Shown: positions 47,677 through 59,429 of the stretch, one piece after another
How positions within the stretch are numbered: position 1 is the stretch's first letter
Layout of the letters: the number at the start of each line of letters is the position of its first letter
NCBI GenBank assembly: GCA_021234155.1
Contig: JAJEKV010000059.1
Coordinates: forward strand, 1,533,844-1,597,843
Source: Isoetes taiwanensis
Lineage: Eukaryota > Streptophyta > Lycopodiopsida > Isoetales > Isoetaceae
Length of the DNA stretch: 64,000 nt
Direction: 5' to 3'
Translations under genes and position numbers: made by a program
Notes under the pieces: model-generated
The model's database searches: none
What the model was told of the DNA's origin: nothing
The model's input: the letters and a program-made list of their open reading frames with translations, nothing else

Positions 47677-48549
47677 GAAGCTCCAAAAATCTTTTCAAAG
47701 TTTGGAAGGCAAATGTTTTATTGTGGAATCCTATGATACATGGCTAATATTTGTTTCCTGGATTCCATGCATATTGCAAGCTTCTATATAATATACGCTC
47801 CGACGTTCCTTAGACCTTTGATCAACTTCCTTGACAGTGCACATAGCATATGCTGCAATCACATATATGTTACATTACAACTCCAATGTTTTTCATGGAA
47901 ATACCGCAACGTCTCCAAGCAATGTCATGCAACACTTTTGATGTTGAGCCTCTTCATACTGCTTTTTTGTTTCTTACATTAATGGATCATATTCAGTTGT
48001 ACCAATAGAATATATAGATATATTCATTTCTCCATCTTCATATCCCCCAACAATATCAAAAGGGCTAAATGGATTATATTCAACTATACGTTAGTGCATT
48101 ACATTCAACTGTGCAAATATAATAGGTAGATATATTCATTTCTTACAATAGCAGTTTATATTCAGTTGTACAGATAGAATGAATAGATAGATACCCCAAG
48201 GGGTTCACCTATATGTATACTGGATATGCCATTCCGCGATGGGGTCAGGTAAAAACCCCTTATATATCATTACTTATAGCAGAAATATGCCCATCCATCC
48301 CTTTGTATGCATACTCCATAAAATATTTCTATATATTCAAGACCTACATAAATGCGTACCAGTTTTGGCTTTTTTCTCGACTTTTTTCTACATGTTTCTA
48401 TAGGCAGGTTGAGCTCTTTTGATGTTGAGCTCTTCATATACTGCTCTTTTGTTTCTTCCATTAGTGGATCATATTCAGCTGTACAAATAGGTCAGATAGA
48501 TTCAATTCAATTCATCTTCGTATCGCTCAGCAATATTAAATGGAAAGGT

Positions 48550-50240
48550 TGTAGAAGACGGTAGCGGGTTGCTTGATGTCAATATGACTTTGGGATATGC
48601 AGGAATGGATATCCCTGAGCATATGTATGATGGTTTGGTAGGTTTTTGTAAGTTTGATATTGTTGCTGGAGCAGTGGCATTGGAAAGAGATTCGGAATTG
48701 GATCACCTACATTGCTAGGCAGTCTTCAGGACAGTCATTAAAACTCCGAGGCAGGTTAACTCTACAATAAAAGAATACTTTGGTTGGAGTGTTCAGAAGC
48801 CAGCGAGTGTGCTTCTAATCTATAAGGCCCTCAAGAACACGACGCTTCATTGCTTCGAGGGGATTGTGGGCTATTGTATGAGGGACTACGACAAAGTCCA
48901 TTACAAGTTCTGCCTCCATAATGTTACTGGAAACAAATGGAAATAGGCAAGGATCTTTATTTGAGGTATGGTGCAGGAGATTTGAAGAATCTTGTTGTAT
49001 TAGACAATAAGAATGTATTGCATAGGGCTGCCTATTACATGAATTACCACAGTAGGAAGCAAGTATCTACCAGTTTGGTTTATACTGTGTGTCGCATGTT
49101 GCACACGAAAAAGTTTGTGCTGTCTCGCCAGTGGATCTTGCCCACAAACACCACCTTTAATTATATCAAAGCACGGAGTGAAAGCAGCATGGCGGACGAC
49201 TCTGAATCCTCCGCATGCAATATCTAATAATGTGAGATGCGTGTTGTTTGGTGTGCCTGCTGGAATGCAGCCAGTGGAGAGGTTTGGGAAGGCGAGGAAG
49301 CGCTATTGGGATGATGCAGGTAGCGCAGGCGATGATGATGCGCATTTTGTTGATGCACAGGATGAAAAGTACAGACTGGAAGTGGAAGGAGAGGGTGTGG
49401 GAGCTGACTATATTCCTCTGAATTTGGCTGATTACACGATGGCATTGGGCTAATCTTTAGTTATTGATGTGTTGTTTAGTTGTTCTTACACTTCACATTA
49501 CTTACTTTGATATGTTACTTTGACATGAATGTGAATCTGCTCTTTTATTTCTATGTGAATCTTGTGGGTATAACCATTAGATGTTGTGCTAGTTTAATAT
49601 AGTTCATAGGATGCATTGTCGTTTCATCATGCAGGTATGCCAGGCATGGAGTCTAATGTCCATGCACTAATGGTCATGCTGCGCAGCATCTAAAGTCGTG
49701 GAAATAAGTGATAGTAGTAACAATGGCATTGTGACTGGCCCTTTATCTCGTCCAAGTCCTCCACCACCTATGCATGTTGATTTGTCACGCCCTCCTGCAA
49801 TGCGGCCCCCCTTTGATAGGCAGCCACGTGTGCTTCCAAATGGAGCAGCATATAGGCCTGCTCCTCGTGCTCATGCTGGACAAACACCTTCCGTTGCCCA
49901 TCTAGTGACAAATGGGTTGCCACACCCTGTAGTTGCTGCTGCAGAAAATGAACAATGTCCATGTAGCCATGTAGCAGCAGAAATGCTTGAAAATATTGTG
50001 GGAATTAATATCATAGCTGAAAGTGTGGCGGCTGCAGTTAGAGTCCTCAGGATTCAGCTGGGCAGATTGTTCCATGCTTTTGAAACAGTGCATAGGAATT
50101 ATGGAATGGGAGCAGGTCGATGTTTTCGTGGATGAAAGGTAGGCTCTGAGAACTTACATGAACCCGACAAGAGGAATCTTGATACGCGAGCTCCAGAAGA
50201 TTGATGGCTTGCAACGGAGGCACGCAAGTGCTCTGAATTT
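48550..50240 (+). pseudogene. Replitron-like Rep (HUH endonuclease, Y1), copy B
   Basis: A Rep protein nicks and rejoins single-stranded DNA through a tyrosine while two histidines hold a metal. Here the HUH block reads DHLHC (histidines at 48704-48706 and 48710-48712) and follows GAVALERDSEL. The tyrosine block CFEGIVGYCMRD follows, with the tyrosine at 48872-48874. Downstream are NLVVLDNKNVLHRAAYY, LLF-type strands and the acidic end GADYIPLNLADYTMALG, stop 49451-49453. A second exon (about 49639-50240) carries VVEISDSSNN, a proline-rich linker and the helical C-terminus. Breaks: TAG at 48716-48718 right after the HUH block, a one-base loss near 48930, a one-base gain near 49170 and shifts near 49675 and 50090. 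The tyrosine-lysine block and exon order equal copy A. Confidence 0.72.
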
Positions 50241-50433
50241 AAGGTATAACTAGTTTAGATACTTGCATTGCTTGCATATCATAGCATGTTTGAGCATCTG
50301 ACTTGTGCATCCAAATAAAAAAAAAGGAGCCAATGACAAAGAGAAAAGCTTGAAACAAAATATGTCCTCTTGGTTGAGCATGACTGCTTGAGCAATGTTG
50401 CATGGGAGTAGCCCCCTGGCTTTAGGCCGTGGT

Positions 50434-50483
50434 GGAGCATCGAGGGATTGGCTTCGTCGAGGGGTTCAAATCCCCGTGCTCCA
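50434..50483 (+). other. tRNA-like stretch with a B-box
   Basis: GGAGCAT (50434-50440) can pair with the GTGCTCC end (50476-50482). Between them lies a T-arm-like hairpin with the B-box GGTTCAAATCC (50463-50473). The whole is only 50 bases, so it is not a functional tRNA as read. It is partly absent from copy C. A second B-box-like run occurs near 41702. Confidence 0.3.
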
Positions 50484-52059
50484 ATCTGACTTGCTTAACA
50501 AGGTTATGTAGGTATTGTAGGCCGATGGCTGCATGCTGCAACGTGCATTCTTTAGAAGGCCACATGTATGACATTTTAAGAGGTATGAAGTTTGTACTGT
50601 TTTCATAAATGTAATATTAAGTTAACTACAGATGTGAATGCTGTGGCAGTGACATTGCATCTATGGTATTGCATCGAACTGCATTTCTGAAGGACATGTT
50701 GTTCGTGGATCTTAAATTTATGTTTGAGCTTATATGCTCCTTGTTCAGGAGTGTAGAAGCAGCCATAACTGTGCATGTACTAGGAGCAGGCAGAACTGTG
50801 CATGTAGTAGAAGGTACACAATTCTCCAACTGTCATATTCAGACCCAGATGTGAGATCGTTATTTCAGCTTCATACAAGTCTGTTATCCAAGTTTAGGGA
50901 ATGTTTTAATGTTTGAAGTAGTGAGAGAATAGGTGTGGAGCAGTAAGAACCAGGAATAGGAGATGCATTTGCAATGCTCCGTTATCTTCTATATCTAAAT
51001 GTAGAGCCACAATTGCTTCTGTAACTTATTTCCATGACAGTAGGTTTTAAATATAAAGGGTTTGAATGCATGATGTAGTGTCATGTTAATGTATGTTGCT
51101 GTTGTAGAAGGGTATGGTCCAGTTCCTAATCAAATGTGATCAACCTTTGCCTGTACTTCAAGTGAAGACACGTTCATGCTTCTTGGGGCTGTGCTTAGCG
51201 TTACATCCAGATGGAGATGGTGGTACTTTGTCACAGGTTGGGCTTGTTGGTATGTTTGTTGAACAGGGTATGTTTGTTGAGGTTGGGCTTGTTGGTATAT
51301 TTGGTGAACAGCACCACGAATAAAGCAAGCCTTTCATGGCCCTCAATAGTGAGCTTATGGTCCATTATGTTATACATGCAAATTTACAGCCACAACAAGT
51401 TGCATGTCCATTACGAGTTACACAAGGGCATGCAAGGTAGGCTCTTTGGGAGACAGTAAAGGACACTCAAAGCTAGACTACTAAAGATAATTAAAATTGC
51501 AACGCACTTGTTCGTATGCCTCATTTTCTTTTTTTTGATTGAAGGCGTATATGTATATTAATTATAGATTATAGTGTTACAAAAAGGTACTTTTTATAGG
51601 GAAGTATAACCCCAGGAAAACTCCTAAAAAGGAGATAGAGTATGATAATAAAATACTTAAAGCACAAATGTGGGATGTATGTAGCTGTCAGATGAAATAT
51701 AACACACTGCCTAAAAATGAGATTTGAGATTCTGATTAGTCGATTTTCTTCCTCTGCCCCTGACCATGATCGTGAGTGTGCAGAATGCACAAAGGCAAGA
51801 TTCTGCCTTAGCCATATTGAACCGGCCTTTGTTGTCCTTTGCCTCACATAACTGGCCTCTTCTTGCATCATAGCTTTGATCACAGCAACAGTTACATAGA
51901 CAAGGCTCCTCGTGTCTGTAAAGATCCAGTGGGCCGAATACCTTAAGCCATTGTTGATTAACCACCGGATCAATCTTCTTCCATTTAAGTTTGCGCACCA
52001 GCACGAAAATAATTCCTGTAATAACCACAAGGATATTGTGAGATTCATAGGAAATCCTA

Positions 52060-52794
52060 AACAGAATTTTGAATTGCAACATTGATCCATTTAATGTCGT
52101 ATTCGATCTGCTTGATGACCGCTTCTGGGTGAGTAATGTCACAGTTAAAAATGAAATCGTTTCTGCCTTTCCAGATCCTCCACAAGAGGATGTAGAGTCT
52201 CTAGTCCCTGGGGTAGTTTGGTATGAAGAAGCCTACTGAAGCCATGGAGTTCAGGTCATAACCGAAGATAGTGGAGGCAAGCTCCAGAGTCCATTCCGAC
52301 CAGATGCAAGATCTAAACAGATGTTCCTCATCTTCTTTGTGTCCCAGACATCTAGGGCAGACATCTGAGTCAGCCATGTGCATTCTGTGTCTTTTATCAT
52401 TGGTTGCTAAGGCTTTGTGCCAAAGCTGCCATATAAAAGATTTAACCTTAGGGGGGATAGGGCTGGACCACAAGAATTTCAGATTTCTTTTGCACCTTTC
52501 TTCCTCTAGCTGCCATTTGATGTGAATAGTCATCTTTTGATCCCTCATCAAATACTTATAGGCTGAGTTGACTATAAACTCTCCTGAACCATTGTGAGTC
52601 CAGTTAAGATTGTCTTCAGACCATCTTCCTCTATTTAGAGCAGTACAAATATTATTATAGAGCATCTCAGTATTAGCATCTTCTCCTGCCAGAACTGAAT
52701 TTCTGAAGGGGATGATTCCCTGATCATCATACAAATCACTGATATTGTTTAGACCTTTCTTTGCTCCAAAGTCCGGCCTGCTCGAAAATGACAA
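52060..52794 (-). pseudogene. LINE ORF2, C-terminal zinc-binding region
   Basis: Encodes the part after reverse transcriptase in plant L1 ORF2: FLWSSPIPPKVKSFIWQLWH, then the cysteine-histidine block CPRCLGHKEDEEHLF, near 52330-52480. The downstream C-terminus (CDITHPEAVIKQIEYDIKW) follows in another frame near 52080-52150. The W-x-x-x-x-P-x-K-x-x-x-F-x-W pattern is the plant zf-RVT family. Confidence 0.85.
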
Positions 52795-54227
52795 GCTAAA
52801 CAGAGGGAGGAGTCATTAGTAAGTAAGGCAGGGTTCCAAAAGATCGATTGATCCATGGATAGTCCCTCCTTCCATGAGAACATACCTTTAACCAAGTTCC
52901 ATGCTCTAATCCATTTCTTAATCAAACCTGGAATAGAATTCGGGATAGAGAAGGGAAAATAGATAGCATGGGGCAGATTAAGGTTAAGCTTCCTCCATCC
53001 ATAGGAAAGGCATTTTTTAAGATAGTGTCTGATAATGATGGCCACAGGGTGTTTAATCTTATTGTAGGCAGCCTTATGGAAATACTTGGCTGCGAGAGCG
53101 ATCCCCTGTTTCTCAATATTGATTACCCCCAAACCCCCTATATTTTTATGCTTAAAAAGATTCATCCATGGCAACAGGGGTCCAAAGATCTTCTGTTTTG
53201 GCCACAAGAAATAAACCTACCAATGATACGGAGTTTGGCGAGACCTTTTGGGTGCAAGAATGATGAGAGGACCGATAGACGGAGAGGAAGAGATAACAAA
53301 ATTGGCTATAATAGCTCTCCCCTGCTTTGAGATATATTTGGAATTCAAACTATCTACCTTTTTTTGGAATTTTTCAATAATATCCACCCAAATATCTGAA
53401 GGACTACCTTTTAGAGCTAAAGGGATACCTAGAATCTTAGAAGAATTAGTGGGAGGGATATACTTTGCCCCCCATGAGCAGCCGCTTGTTTGCTCTTTAC
53501 CTGGTCCCTTGCTACCACTTTGGATTTAACTGGATTGATTTTGCAGCCCCGAGGCAACCCCAAATTCTTCCAAAATTGTTTGAGCATTGGACGGAGATCG
53601 TTGTCCATAGAAACCAGAAGAAATGTATCATCTGCAAAATGCCCATTCAGAATTTGATCCATTTCCCCATTGTTTGGGAGGCTAAGACCTTGGATCATGT
53701 TAGTTCTTTTAGCCTCTTCTAGCTTGCTATGAAGGGCCTCCATAATAATGAGAAAGAGAAAGGGGGCTAGGGGACAACCTTGTTTCACTCCCCTTTGAAG
53801 GGGGAAGAATGGGCTGCATTCCCCATTAATTAGCACAGAAGATCTAGAGTTAGCCAAAATTGCTTTAAAAAGTAAAATTACCTCATCAGAAAAACCCAGG
53901 GCCTTACAACATTTGAAAAGGAAATTCCAGCTTACAGTGTCGAAGGCCTTTGTAATATCAAGCTTTATGAGGGCTATGTCTTGGTTGGAGTCCTTGGCCC
54001 ACCTCAACCCGAGAGCTGCAGTTACCACATTGTCCAATATAAATCTGTCCTTCAAGTAGGCAGCTTGGGAGGTGCTGATGATTCTTTCAAGAACAGTTCT
54101 CAGCCTCCTGGCAATGGTGCCTGATATGATCTTGTAAATGACATTAGTAAGGGAGATCGGTCTGTAGTCCGAGAATGTCTCAGGCATATCAATCTTGGGG
54201 ATAAGAGCTATCATACTGGTGTTGATC
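52749..54227 (-). pseudogene. LINE ORF2, reverse transcriptase (C-terminal part)
   Basis: Encodes PETFSDYRPISLTNVIYKII, DITKAFDTVSW, LQRGVKQGCPLAPFLF and the catalytic block HFADDTFL (F-A-D-D, near 53640), all hallmarks of L1-type reverse transcriptase. The enzyme copies LINE RNA at nicked DNA. A frame change separates this from the next frame (52749-53207), which holds WPKQKIFGPLLPW and GLGVINIE, the thumb-side part. The N-terminal part lies on the other side of copia 2 at 60329-60589; the CTTGC duplication marks the break. Confidence 0.92.
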
Positions 54228-54232
54228 CTTGC
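54228..54232. other. Target-site duplication of copia 2 (left)
   Basis: CTTGC, matched by CTTGC at 60324-60328. Confidence 0.88.
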
Positions 54233-55137
54233 TGATAGAATTTCAGCTTTATAAGTTGAATAAACCTTCATGAGAAGCAGTGGCAGTGAAGGTCAGATGA
54301 GTGCAGTACTTTTATGAGAAGCAGTGGCAGTAAAAGTGCTTGAGAATATTGTCTCATGAACATAATAATTGTTGAAGATCAAATAAGAAATTATTATCTT
54401 AGTCATGAGGTGAGAAGGTGATTGCCTAGGTTATTATTTATCTGGACAGCTTCAGGTGAATAATACAAGTGCATGGGTGTCTTGCCAAAGGTTACAAGAT
54501 CACAATGTCTAAGGTTGGTCGGATCATCCAAACATTTGAAGTTATTTCTTGTTTTATTAAAACATAAGGTTCAATGGTTGAGAAAGCTAATTTCCTACAA
54601 CATGCATGTGGGATAATTTGAGAAGTGCCGAATTTCCATGCATGCCTGTGGGATATTGAAGCACACGGGTTTGCTCTAAGTTTAGAAAGCTATTTCGACT
54701 CCTACACCGCCGGTATGATTGTGGATAAGCTGAAGAAGGGGAAAATATAATCGTGCGGGTGCAGGCAGAGATGGGGTGTGCGTCATAGTATGCACTGGAT
54801 ATGAGTAATCCGGCATTTGAAGGTCAACTGCTGCTGGAATCGAGTTAATGGCTCAAAACTTCATATAAATCATTAGCCTATGGTTTATATGTTCAATGAT
54901 TTATGACTTGTATAGGAATAAGTTGGTACTCTAGATTTATATTGACATAGAACTTATTGGCTTGAATTATTTTGAGAATGATTGACCATATTGTGGCTTC
55001 TCAAAATTACTATGTATATTGAATGTAAGATGTATAAGCCAACATGTGTGAGTTGATCTTGAGTTAAAGGAAAAGTTTGTGAGAAGGAAAAATCTTGCTA
55101 GTCATTAGTAGAAGTGCTGTGTTTATCTAACCTTACA
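54233..55137 (+). repeat. Copia 2, 5' LTR
   Basis: Starts TGATAGAATTTC, ends CTTACA. It contains a short direct repeat (atgagaagcagtggcagt) near 54271 and 54316. It differs from the 3' LTR mainly in a cluster of indels near 54440-54780. Confidence 0.93.
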
Positions 55138-55138
55138 G

Positions 55139-55150
55139 TGGTATCAGAGC
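55139..55150 (+). other. Copia 2 primer-binding site
   Basis: TGGTATCAGAGC, complementary to the 3' end of initiator methionine tRNA. Confidence 0.92.
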
Positions 55151-55158
55151 TATTTTTC

Positions 55159-56255
55159 ATGGCTAGCAGATTTGGAGCTAGTTTGCTCAACACCATAGAG
55201 GTGTATAAAGGAGGAGCAGGATTCCAGATTTGGAAGGATGCTATAATGCATGTGTTGGATGTTGAAGATCTTTGGGATGTTGTAGATCCCAATAGTCAAA
55301 ATACCGCCAGGTGTCTTGGCGTAAGCTGCTTTACTGTGGTCGATGCTTGAGGGCTCGGAGGTCAATCACCGAAAAAAGTACAAGAGCTGAAGGGTCGAGG
55401 AGGAGCCGCTTGAAGGAGGAGGCACAAGCTCAGCTGAGGGAAGTCGTTGCGAGACTAAGGTCAAAGGAAGCTCGGGGCATTATAACCCGTAAGTTGAGTC
55501 CGGCTATTCGTTTGAGAGTCAGATCCTTGAGTCCAAAGGACATATGGAAGTATTTAATTAAGCATTATGAGGAAAAAACTTCCTCTCAAATAGATGTCTT
55601 GGAAACTGAGTTGAGAAACTTAAAATTAAAGGAAGATGAGGATGTGTCAGAATTCTTCAATAAGTTTGACAATTTAATAGCTGACCTTGAAAATTTTGGG
55701 GGTAAGAATATCGATAGGAGTCGCAACGCAAATATCCGAGGGGCTATAAGTGAGAATGAAACATTATCCTTGTTCATTAGAAACTCAAACAAAAAGTAGA
55801 GAAGAAGCTGAAATCATGTTGAGGATGGAATGGGAGCAGAAAAATTTTAAAAGAAAGTGATGAAACTCCTGAGGGTTTTGATGGTAAAAAGGAAAGATAA
55901 AGTCACTTGTTATCTTTGCCATGAATTTGGACACTATAAAAAATGAATGCCCTAAAATTAGGAAAGATTTCAATTGCTACACATGTGGTGGTAGAGGGAC
56001 ATATGGCTGCCAAATGTCCTACACCAAAAGAATTTTGGAGGAGCATCAAGGGAAGAGGTGATTCTAGTCTTTGGAAGGATTTGGAAGGGCAGAGGTCGAA
56101 ATTATGAGAGAGCTTATGTGACTCAAGAAGCACAAGAGGAAGCCAAAACCAAATCTGTAGAAGATGAAGAAGAGGTAATACATGAGTTTGCAGTTATCAA
56201 TGAGGATGTTTTTGCTGACAAAAGTAATCATTTAATAGTTGATTTGGATTTTTGA
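55159..56255 (+). pseudogene. Copia 2 gag and protease region (broken)
   Basis: Starts at 55159 (MASRFGASLLNTIEVYKG), shifts frame near 55300, and continues at 55311-55799 with LSPKDIWKYLIKHYEEKTSS. Two zinc knuckles are still visible near 55910-56020 (CYLCHEFGHYKK, then CYTCGG), each with a frame change or stop. An acidic stretch follows (55 or so residues to 56255). The protease block is not readable with confidence. Confidence 0.82.
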
Positions 56256-56279
56256 AAAGATCGGTAGTTCAAACTCTTG

Positions 56280-59200
56280 ATCTTTTGAAGGACATCTCGG
56301 TACAAAATCGAGGGAAGATCCAAGTAGGCAATGGAACATTACAAGATGTACAAGGGAGAGGATTGCTTATTTCGGGGATTTGGATGGAAATGTTGTTAAT
56401 ATAGAAGATGTGTTATGTGTGCGGCTATTATAAAAAATTTAATCTCAGTGAGTCAGTTGTGTGATTTAGGATATCGAGTTACTTTTGATGCAGACCAATG
56501 TACTGTCCTACTTGACAATAAAATAAAGTTTTATGGAAAAAGGGTTGGCAATTTATTTGAACTTGATAACCTCATGCACTCTAGTGTGAATGCAATCTCA
56601 GAAATTGGTTTTGAAATATGGCACAACAGATTGGCACATACAAGTCTCAAGAATTTGGATATTTTACACAAACAAGGACATATAGATTTCTGTGATGACA
56701 AAAGCAGATTTATTTGTGAAGGGTGTGTTCTTGGTAAACTCCATAGATTGCCATTCCCTAAAAGAAAGACTAAAGCATCTCAACCTTTAGAGTTGGTACA
56801 TTCAGACTTATGTGGTCCATTAAATGTGCAAAGTAGAAACGAATGAGATGCTTTATAACCTTCCTGAGATGATCATAGCGAAAATGTAGAACATATTGTC
56901 TAAGGAAAAAGTCACAAGCTCTTAATGCCTTCAAACAATATGTGGCGAAATGGAGAGAGAAAGAGAGGGCACAAAATCAAATGCATAAGATCAGATAGAG
57001 GAGGAGAATACCTGTCAGAAAAATTCAGAACTTTTTGTATAGCACATGGAATCAAAAGACAGATAACTTGCAGATATACTCCTCAGCAAAATGGAGTTTC
57101 TGAGAGAAAGAATCGTACCTTAATGGATGCTGTTAGATCTATGTTAAAAGAAAGTGGGTTGCCAAATACTTTGTGGGAAGAAGCATTGCAAACAGCAGTT
57201 GAAATACAAAATATTCTTCCATCTACAAGCTTGCAAGGGAAAATACCAGAATGTATATGGAATCCTGACACAAAGATTGATTATGACAAATACAAAGTAT
57301 ATGGATGCTTAGTGTATACTCATGTTCCATCTGAACTAAGAAAGAAATTGGATAACCGAGCTGAAGTAGGTTTTTTGGTGGGGTATGACAGCCAGGCAAA
57401 AGGATATAGAGTATACATGCCAGAAAAAAGGACTATAACAATTAGTAGAGATGTATTGTTTAATGAGAATGTCTTGTACAAACATAAATACAAGAAAGGT
57501 GTAAGAATAAGACCAAGGGATACATATTCAGAACCAAAGTTTGACTTGAATGATTCAGATGAAGAAGAAACAATAGATAATCTGGATATTGAACAAGGAA
57601 TGCAGAAAGATGCTTCAGAGAAAGAAAAGGTAATTCAGGTTGAATCAGAAGAGGAAATGCAAAGGGAACAAGAAATAGAGCAGGAAATAATTGAGCCTGA
57701 GGTGCCAAAAGCTAAAAGGAAGACTGAAGCTGAAAGGCTAATCGAGGAGGCCAGATTGGGAAATAAATTATATGGAAGATCAGAACTAGGGAAAAGTAGA
57801 AGGATTGAAAAAGCAGATCATGAACAAATAATGGCTATTTTAGAAGATGAGATTATACCTCAGAATTTTATAGAAGCCCAAGAAAGTGTTGACAGAGATA
57901 AATGGATAACCGCGAATGAATGAGGAACTTAAATCCTTTGAGGAAACTAAAACATATGAGGTAGTTAAATCCAATGGTAAGCAAAAAACGTTATTGGAAG
58001 TAAGTGGCTCTACAAAATTAAATTAAATCCGGATGGAAGTAAAAAATACAAGGCCAGACTTGTAGCTCAAGGCTATACTCAGAAAAAAGGGAGGGACTAT
58101 GATGAAACATACTCCCCTATAGTAAAGCTTACAAGTATCAGGATTCTTCTAGCTATGGCAAATGCCATGAATTTAGAACTGCACCATATGGATGTCAAAA
58201 CAGCATTCTTGAATGCAACACACTTGAGGAGGAGGCCTTCATGAAACCACGCACCGGGGTATGAACTAGGCAAAGACATGATATGGAAATTGAGCGGGGG
58301 CTGTCTATGGGTTAAAAGCAAATCCAAGAGAATGGTATTTATGCATGAATCAATTTCTACAAGAACAGGGATTTGAGAAACTTCAAAATGATGGCAATCT
58401 TTATAGATTCAAGCAAAGTGAAGATTTTTGTATAATTGCATTATATGTAGATGATTGTATCATGGCTGCAAACTCCATAAAAATTCTGGACTTGTGCAAG
58501 AGAATATTAAAATCAAGGTTCAGGATGTAGGACCTAGGAGAGTTGAAAAAATTCCTAGGCATAGAAGTGGAGTAAATAGAGAAACAAAATGGTTAAGACT
58601 ACATCAAGAAAAGCATGTAGAAAACATGCTTAAAAGGTTCAACTTGGTAGATGCAAAACAAGTAAAGACTCCAATGGTACCAGGTCATAAATTGGAAATG
58701 CATGGTGACGAGACAAAAGAAATAATGGAAATGCAAAATGTTCCATCTGAGCATTAATTGGTTGTTTGTTGTACTTAGCAAATAGTACACGCCGGATATA
58801 TCATACTCATCAATATTTTGAGTAGGAGGAATCACAATCCTACCAAAGTGCACTGGGAGGCTGCCAAGAGGATACTTAGATATCTCAAAGGAACTCCAAA
58901 TCATGGTATTTGCTTCACATCCAAAAATCTAATTATGAAATGCTTTAGTGATGCAGATTGGGGAGGAGATTTACAAACTAGAAGATCAACCTCAGGATAT
59001 GCCATTTTTCTAGGTGGAGGAGTCATATCTTGGAGATGTAAAAAACAAGCAGCTGTGGCTATGAGCTCGGCCAAGCGAGAATATCTGAAAGCATCTTTGG
59101 TAGCTAAAGAAGTGGTATGGTTAAGGAGGCTGCTAGATGAACTAAATTGTGAACAAATTATGCCTACAGAAATATGGTCAGATAGTCAAAGTTGCATAGC

Positions 59201-59429
59201 CATTGTTAAAAATCCAGTGCAGCATGACAGGACCAAACATATTGAACTGAGCATACACTTTATACGAGACTTGGCAGACAAAGGAGTAATACAAATGATG
59301 TACATTGAAACCAATAAGCGGATAGTGACATCTTTACCAAAGCACTACCGGATAACAAACATTCTCGGGTTTAAAAGCAGAATCGGCGGGTGTGGGGATA
59401 ATCCAACTTATAAGCTGAAGGAGGAGTGA
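56280..59429 (+). pseudogene. Copia 2 pol: integrase, reverse transcriptase, RNase H (broken)
   Basis: Integrase zinc region near 56615-56760 (IWHNRLAHTSLKN, CEGCVLGKLHRLPF) and core blocks HSDLCGPLN, IRSDRGGEYL and QQNGVSERKN. Reverse transcriptase starts near 57900; [12 protein letters not shown] is near 58180 and the catalytic IALYVDDCIM near 58440. RNase H has CFSDADWGGDL near 58945 and ends near 59429. At least five frame breaks or stops occur (about 56850, 57920, 58210, 58290, 58530). The order is that of copia elements. Confidence 0.92.
59412..59426 (+). other. Copia 2 polypurine tract
   Basis: Purine-rich aagctgaaggaggag directly before the 3' LTR. Confidence 0.75.

Larger units (their letters stand above)
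47677..51528 (+). mobile_element. Replitron-like element, copy B (interrupted on the right by a LINE)
   Basis: Shares its left flank, Rep-exon end, second exon and ~1.2 kb non-coding 3' part with copy C. It alone keeps the Rep domain. The shared left edge is near 47677. The matching sequence stops at 51528, exactly where the LINE poly(A) tail begins. Compared with copy C it also has ~80 extra bases near 50455-50535 that include a tRNA-like stretch. No terminal inverted repeat is visible, as expected for Replitrons. Confidence 0.7.

Noticed and set aside
48550-49453. Helitron RepHel as the source of the HUH protein
   Set aside because: Only one tyrosine block and no helicase motifs were found, and exon 2 is a helical domain rather than a helicase.
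53429-54227. Reverse transcriptase as a possible host or retron-type enzyme
   Set aside because: The F-A-D-D block, linker, zinc region and poly(A) tail place it in an L1-like LINE.
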